Shown in pieces: positions 46,084 through 64,000 of a DNA stretch of 64,000 nucleotides. Both the position numbers and the translations under genes were made by a program. The notes beneath the pieces were generated by a model. It did not search any database. It saw only the letters and a program-made list of their open reading frames with translations, and was not told the origin of the DNA. The stretch is taken from NCBI GenBank assembly GCA_963693365.1, contig CAVNZM010000001.1, positions 20,522,001 through 20,586,000 of the forward strand, read 5' to 3'. The first letter of the stretch is position 1. Each line of letters opens with the position of its first letter. This stretch comes from Amoebidium appalachense (Eukaryota; Ichthyosporea).

Positions 46084-47763
46084 ACCAACATCCCCCCCCC
46101 TTCTCCTCTCCAGAAAATAAAAAATAATATATAAACCATCCACCACCACCACCATCCCATCCGCCTTTCCCCCTCCCCTCCCTCCCCTCCCCCCCCCCCC
46201 CCCCCCCCAAAAAAAAAAAAAAAAAAAAAAACATCCACAACCACCATCTTCTTCCCGCCCTCTCTCTCGCTCTTTCTCCCCCCCTCCCCCCCCCCCCCCC
46301 CTCCCCACCTTGGCAGCAGGTCCAGCAGGGTGACGTTGAGCCACTGCAGCAGTCTGCCCTCCCACTGCACACTGGCAAACACCCGCCGTAGCTGCTCGCT
46401 CGTCTTCTCGATCTGCACACGTGCTAGCAGGTGCTCACGTACTGTGTCCTGCGCTCATGGTAAGTGAGTCATGTGCATGCATGGTGCTGGTGTCTCAGCC
46501 TCACTGTTGATAATATGGGGGGGGGGGGGGGGGGGGGGAGGGGAGGCACAGGAACTGCCTTGATCTGCCACGAAGTTGCGCGTCAGTAGAAACAGCAGAA
46601 AAGCGAAGGGAAGGGGACACGGGTGGGCAGAATGGTGGGTGGTAACAGGAGGGGGGGGGGGGGGGGGGGGGGGGCAAATGGAATTCAGGACGAGTATTCC
46701 CTATGCACATGGGCCAAATACTTGGACTGGCATGGCAGCTACAAGAAAATCTACAGGAAAAAATCGTAATAATCTCAGCCCCCTCATCATGACAGCTGGG
46801 AAGCAAGAAGGGATAAAGCGGAGCTAGGGGTTTGCGGGACAAGGAGGGGGGGGGGGGGGGGGGGGGGGAGAGCCGTGAGTTATAAAAAGAAAATCACGTG
46901 AATGCCACCCATCCACCCAACACCCATCCATTCATCTACGCCAGTTCTCCTCTCCCCCCCTCCCCCCACGCATCCTTACCTCCCGCCCCCTTTCTTCCCC
47001 CCCCCCCCTGGAAAACGCAAATACACATACACAACAACAACAAAAGCACACGGCGAGCACACCCACACCCACACCCACCCAACCACCCAACCACACACAC
47101 ACACACACACACACGGGGCACGCACGTGGAAGACCAGCCTAGCCAGCCTGTTTGAGTCCAGCAGGGCCAGCACCCTCTCAAACACAAAATGCTGCCGGGC
47201 AGTCCACGGTAGGTTGCTGCGGTCAGGCAGGCTGTCGTCAAGTGACCTGGGGGAAGAAAGCAGGTGAGGTTGGGGAAGTAAAATGTGTATGGGGTTAAAG
47301 GGAGGGATGGGGTATGAGGAGGTGGGGGGAGAGGAAAGGAGGCGGGTCAGTAGGTGGAGGGATGGACGGGGGGGGACGGGGGGGGGGGGGGGGGGGGGGG
47401 GGTTTGACGGAGAGGATGTGAGACGGTGACTGGAGAGGCTTATGTAAGGCCTTCGTGTATGTAGGAGTCCGTGAGCAGAGGCTTCACATTCAGATAGAGC
47501 AGGTATGCACATAAAGGCCTGCTGGCGTTGTTTGTGCATCAGGCAGGCAAGTATAAGCCCAAGGTGGTGCCTGTATGTGTGTATGAAGTGCACAAGCACG
47601 TGTGGTTGCATGGGTGCACTGGCGTGTGTGATCGCGTCCGATTAGCATATTTACGAGCGCGTGCGCATGTCAAAGTGCGTGAGCATGAAAATGTGTATGT
47701 GTGTGCATATATGTGCACGTGCATGTGTGAGTATGTGTGTGTGGGGGGGGGGGGGGGGGGGTG

Positions 47764-47820
<57 letters not shown>

Positions 47821-47875
47821 ATGCTCACGTATCCGCACCCGTGTGTGTGTGTGCGCGCTGAATGTGCAAGTGAAA

Positions 47876-47909
<34 letters not shown>

Positions 47910-47970
47910 GTGCAAGCGTGTGTGTGTGTGTGTGCCTGTGTACGTGTGTGTGTGGGTGGGTGAGCAAATG

Positions 47971-48040
<70 letters not shown>

Positions 48041-48813
48041 ACGCGTGAGGCGTGAGTGCGCGCAGTGTGCGTTGTGTGTATACGTCCGTGTGCATGTGTG
48101 CTTGTGCATGTGTGTGTATGCGCCTGCGTGTGTGTGTATGTGTGTGTGTGTGTGTGTGCGTGTGTCTGTGTTGTGTGTGTGGTTGTATGTGTGTGCGTGC
48201 GTGCGCACGAGTACATGCCTGTGTGTGTGTGTGTGTGCTATGTGTGTGTTCTCCCACCTCCCCTTATGAGCCACCAACAGGCAACTCTTGTAGTCCTCTG
48301 GCCTCCACGGGTCCAACATAAAGGTCTTGTCCACTAGGGGAGGCTGGCTGGAGGGCACCGGGTCTGGCCCATCACTCATAATGTTAATGTCCATGTTGGG
48401 CGTACGGGGCCGTGCGTGTGTGCCTGGTCTTTGCAGGCCATGTTTGGCCGCTGCTCCCTTTGCAGCAAACAGGTCGCTTGGTCGGGGGGGCAGCTGCTTG
48501 CCCCCCAGCACTGACCCTGGCACCCCCACCCCCGACCCCCGGGGGCCCGGAGGTGTGGGGGAGGAGGGTGCGCAAACGCCGGAGGGGGGGGAGGAATGGA
48601 AGGCGCAGGAACAGTGGGGGCAAGACCGACTGTTTGCGTAACCGAGGGTGTGTGTGGGGGGTGGGGGGCACTGGGGTGTGTTGGTGTCGCCGGTGGGATA
48701 GCCGTGGAGGCGGGTGTTTGGTGGGTGTCTGAGGGGGGCTGTGGGTTACTAGGGGCGGGCGTGGGGGTTTCTGTTTCTCCAGCTGGCACTGAGGGTGTCT
48801 CTTCTGCTTCCAT
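40351..48813 (-). CDS. KANSL3: KANSL3/NSL3-like subunit of the NSL histone acetyltransferase complex (~814 aa)
   Basis: Exons: 48813-48258, 47246-47126, 46448-46309, 45435-45255, 43686-43492, 43245-43174, 42234-41995, 41289-40351; all phases agree if three single-base homopolymer errors are allowed. The start has a strong GCCACCATGG context. The core is an alpha/beta-hydrolase-like domain: [45 protein letters not shown] and [20 protein letters not shown] then VIPGADDAL, the last part closely following KANSL3/TEX30 proteins. The nucleophile elbow is G-H-V-I-G, without Ser, so it is probably not an active hydrolase. The C-terminal third is basic ([18 protein letters not shown]) then acidic, ending GPIVVDD. 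In animals NSL3 is a scaffold of the MOF/KAT8 complex at housekeeping promoters. Frame breaks: near 48545, 41050 and 40770. Confidence 0.8.
41490..41905. repeat. G-runs and (CA)n in the last KANSL3 intron
   Basis: G-run 41494-41537, (CA)n 41677-41712 with CAGA variants, G-run 41858-41887. GGGTTAGGGTTA at 41901-41914 looks telomere-like but is only two units. Confidence 0.8.
42236..43060. repeat. (TG)n arrays and a 50-base G-run between KANSL3 exons 6 and 7
   Basis: (TG)n with TGCG variants 42236-42350, G-run 42447-42496, second G-run 42684-42699, (TG)n 42917-42963 and 42980-43048 around a CG-rich core. On the coding strand the first array is (CA)n leading straight into the exon 7 acceptor. 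Confidence 0.85.
43739..44690. repeat. G-runs and (TG)n between KANSL3 exons 4 and 5
   Basis: (GGT)n then G-run 43722-43766, G-runs 44229-44254 and 44389-44416, TG with G-run 44494-44524 and (TG)n 44608-44690. The phrases CATAATAAGCAGGGCCCGTCC (44337) and CATAAGCAGAGCCCATCC (43878) are diverged copies of one dispersed unit; 11 bp of it also occurs at 63306 as GAGCCTATCCT. Confidence 0.7.
45595..46232. repeat. C-runs, (CA)n and A-run between KANSL3 exons 3 and 4
   Basis: C-run 45595-45633 followed by (CA)n 45634-45650; C-rich and CA-rich sequence 45970-46083; C-run 46188-46208 followed by A-run 46209-46230. Confidence 0.8.
46517..47405. repeat. G-runs in KANSL3 introns 1 and 2
   Basis: G-runs at about 46517-46539, 46651-46674, 46846-46868 and 47380-47402. 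(CA)n at 47095-47114 lies directly downstream of exon 2 in transcript orientation. Confidence 0.7.
47735..48245. repeat. 500-bp (TG)n-rich array in KANSL3 intron 1
   Basis: G-run 47743-47761 then long (TG)n blocks 47766-47819, 47876-47911, 47974-48039 and TG-rich sequence to 48245, which touches the donor of exon 1 on the coding strand. Confidence 0.85.
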
Positions 48814-49206
48814 GGTGGCTGATGTGAAACTGCTGTTGCCAAGAGTCTCGGATTGCGTGGTTGATTGGACTTGTGTACAGAACTTCACAAAGAGACACCA
48901 CAGAACCTCTACGTGTTACTGCCGTGCTTGGTAGGGATATGAATATGTCGGTGTATAATAGCACAGACAGGCGTGAACCGACCTGATCACCACACACTGC
49001 ACACAAACTTTCCAGACTGTGCACGACGCAAAGCCTCCTATAAGTAAAGTAAACATATGTATGAGGTGAGGCGGCACAACGAAAATTTAAAAATACTCGC
49101 GCCAAATAGTCTACAGAGCGTACACACAGGTATGACGCATCCGATCTACTGGCATCGAAAATTTGAAATCTGCCCCCCCCTCCTCCTCTTCCCCCCCCCC
49201 CTCGTC

Positions 49207-49238
<32 letters not shown>

Positions 49239-49974
49239 TTCCCCTCCTTCGGGTTCTTTGTTCCGGCCGGGTGACCTGGGCTTGATTACTTGACTTGTAA
49301 GAGGCATGACTTCTTATAATTCACATGTTTTTGATGCCTTCTAGCCGCGTGAGGCTTCAGAACAGATAAATTCGAACATTCGCTGTACCGTAACCCCCCG
49401 GCCTCGGAGTCCCCCCCCCCCCCCCCCCCCCCCCCTCCCCTCCCCCTCCCTTCCACACACACACACTGGTCCACACATACACACGTGCACACCACCTGCA
49501 CCCCAAATTTGTAAAGGCACCCGACATCGACCCGGCACAGTCGCTGCAGCAGACTTGCATGCCCTGGTACTATCCGTTTGTGCCAGATTCAAACTTTGAC
49601 CCGACCCGGAAGGACACCCGGGCGCGGCCTGGGGGGGAGGCGGAAGGGGGGGGGGGGGGGGGGGGGAGGGGGGGGGGGGGAGGGGGGAGGGGGGGGGGGG
49701 GGAGCGAGGGGGGAGGGAGGGGGGGGGGGGGGGGGCGCCATTACTTAGATATGCAGTGTTAATTGTGCAAACATCGTTATCTGCGCCCGCCCGTCGTAGT
49801 CACTAATAAACAAACCTATGGTACTATTTATAAGTGACATAGCCTGCAAGACCTACCGGCCCGGGCCAACACACGACACAACTACACTCCTGAACTGACG
49901 CACAGACTGTTACTGAAGTGAAGCCACATATAGGGGCCCAAACACATCTGCAGAATGGAAGTCTTATGTGAGCT

Positions 49975-51130
49975 CAGTGAATTATTCTGCAAAAAATGTC
50001 GCCAAATTTGGTTGTGTCTCTGTTCAAGTTGACTGTTTTATTCGATCAGCAAAAACAGATTCTAAGGATGAGAAAAATGAATTATTCTGCTTGACAATAA
50101 ACAGAAGTATTCTGCAAGCAGTAATATTATTCTGCTGCCGCCAGAATAAGATATAAACTGCTCCAAGCATGTCTTTTCTTCTTTTAGGCGCAGGGCATGT
50201 TTGGCAACGACAGTAAAATCGATGTCTTTTCACCGTATTCTTTTATTCGCTCAAGAATGCAAATACAAAAACAATTATTTTAGGCTGATTTACTAGAAGG
50301 CAGAATTATTCTGCTTTTAGCACACTTATTCTGATGTTGCAGAATATCTGTCTGATGATGGAGAATTATTCTTCTAGTTGAGCAATAATTTTGTGATCAC
50401 AGTTCTTTGCAGAATCATTCTGATTGATTATGAGGTTGTTGGACAAATGGCCCGCCATTCTCACGTACCCACTGGGCGGTGGTTTCCCGGATATATGGAC
50501 ATCAGCTGCAGCCCGTGCCGGGTGGCATATAAATGTGTTTGTGGCTTGTATGATAGGTGCCTTACCGTTCAGGCCTCTCAAGCAACCACCAATACGATAT
50601 ATACACTAGTGTTTCCCTGTGGGTAACGTCCCGGTTTCCACTCACTCATGATCCGGCCCGCACATTTTTCAGGGAAACACTGTCACTGTTTATATCGTAT
50701 TGGTGGTTGACAGTCGGCGACTCCCTTTCATAGGCTTTGTGTGACCGCATCATTAATTGAACTTCTGCCTCTTGCTGTTGGCAAGCTTGTGTATGTACAT
50801 GTCACTAAGTATACTATCCCTCCCTCCTTCCCCCCCCCCCTCCCCGCCCCCCCCCCCCCTCCCTTTCTCCCTCTCCAAGCCCCCAACCATATCGGCAGAG
50901 TCATTCTTATCGGCACACAAACAACTCAGCCTCTTGCAAGTTGACTGTGCTTCTGCAGAGGAGTCCTGCTTTTGCAACATAATTTTGCTTTTGCTGCCTC
51001 AATAATTCCTTGGTATAAAAGGAGAATATCTCAACTTTCGATCTGCTGGAAGCAGGATTAGCTATAGTATTCTGACGACATCTTATAATTAATCTACGGT
51101 TTGTGCACAATACTTCTGCTCTTTGGAGAA
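49975..51130. repeat. Dispersed ATTATTCTGC / GCAGAATAAT motif cluster
   Basis: The 10-mer and its close variants (ATTATTCTGC, GTATTCTGC, CATTCTGA, CAGAATAAG, GCAGAATTATTCTGC) occur more than ten times in both orientations over ~1.1 kb of AT-rich sequence, some as perfect palindromes (about 50301-50315). They are not regularly spaced. Confidence 0.55.
50583..50709. repeat. Fold-back inverted repeat (arms ~36-39 bp)
   Basis: 50583-50618 (CAACCACCAATACGATATAT... TTTCCCT) and 50671-50709 (AGGGAAACACTG...GGTGGTTG) are inverted copies with a few differences, separated by a 52-bp loop. Size and structure fit a small fold-back transposable element; no coding sequence lies inside. Confidence 0.75.
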
Positions 51131-51887
51131 TAACCCTGCACGATTCGGAAGCAGGTTCCTTGTTATATTGTGCTCATGTGGTTGTAGCTCTGGGGCGGCC
51201 CCGGGGATTTCCCTATTCTTATAGGCCATGGCTTTAGACTCTCCATTCAAGTCCCATTATGATACACATGTGTGCTAGCCTACATAGGGTTTGTTATGCA
51301 TGCTGTACCGTAGTAGTGGATGATCACCAGTATCACGCACATATGGTGATCCATTATTGAGGGGGTGAAGCCACCAGTGCATGTATATGGCGGTTGCTGT
51401 GGTAGTGATTTAATGCTTTGTGGGCCAATCCTGCTCACCGTGCCCACGGCACAACCCACACATACATACAAGCACCACTGCACATCTCAACACATCAGCT
51501 GTGAGTTTTGGCGTCGGCACCCCCGATTATAAGGCCCAGGACCAAACCCTCAATCAGCGGCGAGCTCTCAGGCTCAGATGGCTCTGTATCTGCTTGCCAA
51601 CACCTATGCAGGCCTGCAAACCGACGCCCCCAAGCGTTGAACATGCCTGGCACAACGGTTAGGGTACATTTACTAGTTTTCTTTTTAGTTCGCACGGTCC
51701 GGTCCAGCCGGATTTCCTCTGAGCTATAGAATATAGGTGGCACAAGCCACTGCCATATATGGTTATTAATCAACCAATCAACATGAATCACCCATACTGA
51801 CAATCAGGGACGTCCACAGAGGAGGCTATATGTATCAATCGTCATTTCAACCAATCAATAGGCTGCACTCCGCATCCACCGGTATAT

Positions 51888-51967
51888 CATATAGAACTAA
51901 AATATGGGCATATTACCATAATAGGTTCATATAGAACTAAAATTTGGGCACATTACCATAATAGGTT
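51888..51967. repeat. 40-bp direct tandem duplication
   Basis: 51888-51927 and 51928-51967 are copies beginning CATATAGAACTAAAAT and ending CCATAATAGGTT, with two differences. Confidence 0.85.
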
Positions 51968-52775
51968 CTAGTCTCACCTGCACTAGGGTACACGTCATTC
52001 GAGATTTGTTTCACTCACAACTCACTGGGTCAAATACTCTACAATTCGTTCATAAGCAGTAACTCACATCCCCCCCCCCCCCCCCCCCCCTCCCCACCCC
52101 ACCTCGGCGCAGCAGTGTATTCAAGCATTTGTGCTGGCACGTGAGAAAATGGCCTCTATATGGTATTATCTTCATAGTGTGCCTAGGCGGGCATCTAAAT
52201 ATAGAATCAGAACGTGCACGGGGCACTACGGTTCGCCCCCTGAATTGGGCTGCCGCACACTCCTTCGGAAGCTTTTGTTGCCGTCATAGCCAAAGTCCAA
52301 GTCGGCCGTACTGTGTGTATGTATGTGTGTGTGTGTGTGTGCATGCGTGTGTGTGTGAGCACGTGTGTATGTATCGGAGCATGTGTGTTTTCGGGTGGGG
52401 GGGGCGATGGGTGGGGGAAGGGGGGGGGGGGGGGGAGAGGAGGATGAGCAGGTTGCGAAAGGGTTGTGGAGACATGCACTAAGCCGATGGCAATCGGGTA
52501 CCTCACAACAAAAATTACCAGTCTAAAATGGGCATGCATCGGAAAGGGCAGGACCATGGCCAGTGGTGTGTCTGTGTGTGTGTGTGTGGGGGGAGACGGG
52601 GGGTAAATGGGTGTGTGCGCGCACGATTGCATGTATGCCTTTTGTCTATGTGTGCCTGTGTTTGAGTGTATGCCTGTTCTTTCTCTCTCTCTCTCTCCCC
52701 CTCCCCCCCCCCCCCTCTCTCTCTATCTTTGTTTGTGTGCGTGTGTGTGCGTGTGTTTCTTCCGTGTCTGTGTCA

Positions 52776-52845
<70 letters not shown>

Positions 52846-52884
52846 GTGTGTGTACGTGTGTGTGTGTGTGCAGTGGGCTGGTAC

Positions 52885-63681
<10,797 letters not shown>

Positions 63682-64000
63682 CTGCGGACCAATCAGATTA
63701 GCCCATCTAATCACTGTGTGCACTCACAGAGATTCCATGTATCCCCTACTGCCTACCGAGTGACAGCGTTGATATCTGAAAATAGAATGATGTGCCTGGC
63801 CGCGAAGATAAAAATCGGTATTATCAAAAATAGAACAATAAAATGTTGTATTTTGAAAAGAGAATATTTAAAAACAAAGTACTGAAAATACATTATACCT
63901 TAAGTATAATATCTAAAAAAACATGCCTGAAAGTGGGTCAAGCAACAACTTTTAGGACCTCCTCCCGGCACTTGAAATTCTTTTACTATACAGAATGAAA
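63682..64000. other. Right edge: upstream intron of the receptor gene
   Basis: The exon at 63681 opens with a split codon, so further 5' exons with the signal peptide must lie beyond the window. This AT-rich stretch shows no exon; ATTGG-like CCAATC occurs at about 63699. Confidence 0.5.

Larger units (their letters stand above)
48814..52884. other. Intergenic region between KANSL3 start and receptor 3' end
   Basis: No gene recognised. C-runs at 49211-49238 and 49412-49434, G-runs 49648-49735, C-run 52071-52090, G-run 52421-52435, (TG)n 52779-52870. It also contains the dispersed ATTATTCTGC motifs, a fold-back repeat and a 40-bp duplication described separately. The remaining 3' exons of the receptor should lie in its right part; a possible one starts near 52521 after a CATTTTAG acceptor but cannot be confirmed. 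A 102-residue minus-strand frame at 51495-51803 has no recognisable character. Confidence 0.4.

Noticed and set aside
51495-51803. 102-residue minus-strand open frame
   Set aside because: Low GC, no splice context and no recognisable motif; the opposite strand is open too.
52207-52540. Terminal exon of the receptor after CATTTTAG near 52521
   Set aside because: Phase would fit (one leftover base) and the frame starts LVIFVVRYPIAIGL, but it runs into a C-rich tract without a stop soon after and has no similarity to a receptor tail; kept out of the gene model.

Overview
This is nuclear DNA of a eukaryote. Seven multi-exon genes can be built exon by exon with GT-AG junctions whose phases agree, plus one tentative gene, one fragmentary gene and a reverse-transcriptase ORF. 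Exons are GC-rich. Introns and spacers are full of (TG)n/(CA)n arrays and G or C runs of 20-60 bases, and branch sites look like CTAAC (one exact TACTAAC). A Rel/NF-kB factor, a single-pass receptor of tyrosine-kinase type, a YPD1-like phosphotransfer protein and a fungal-type (Met10-like) sulfite reductase subunit in one 64 kb piece suggest a unicellular relative of animals, most likely a choanoflagellate or neighbouring holozoan. That placement is inference.

Layout. 1-3.95 kb: a spacer, then a TTAA-bounded element with ~31 bp inverted ends that encloses a reverse transcriptase ORF (1486-3573). 4.56-6.72 kb (+): F-box/leucine-rich protein. 8.17-12.21 kb (-): a tentative gene with a PAS-like exon. 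13.34-16.63 kb (+): histidine phosphotransfer (HPt) protein. 17.82-20.58 kb (-): Asterix/WDR83OS orthologue with a 25-nt microexon. 21.85-22.3 kb (-): pieces of an unrecognised gene. 23.42-31.35 kb (+): Rel/NF-kB factor, 11 exons assigned, no ankyrin repeats seen. 33.69-37.62 kb (-): sulfite reductase flavoprotein subunit. 40.35-48.81 kb (-): KANSL3/NSL3-like subunit of a histone acetyltransferase complex. 52.89-63.68 kb (-): a receptor running off the right edge.

The most unusual gene is that receptor. Its ectodomain has a Cys-rich module and about 51 uninterrupted hexapeptide repeats (left-handed beta-helix), then a multibasic linker, a second beta-helix of about 21 repeats and one membrane helix. 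The tyrosine-kinase-like domain has lost the beta3 lysine (Thr), HRD (HGE) and DFG (GLG) while keeping the glycine loop and C-lobe, so it reads as a receptor pseudokinase.

The genes do not form one pathway; they are separate eukaryotic loci for signalling (receptor, HPt, NF-kB), chromatin (KANSL3), ER membrane-protein biogenesis (Asterix), protein turnover (F-box) and sulfur assimilation. Four reading-frame breaks in otherwise clean coding sequence (two KANSL3 exons, one receptor exon) sit next to short G/C homopolymers and are more likely base-calling errors than mutations.
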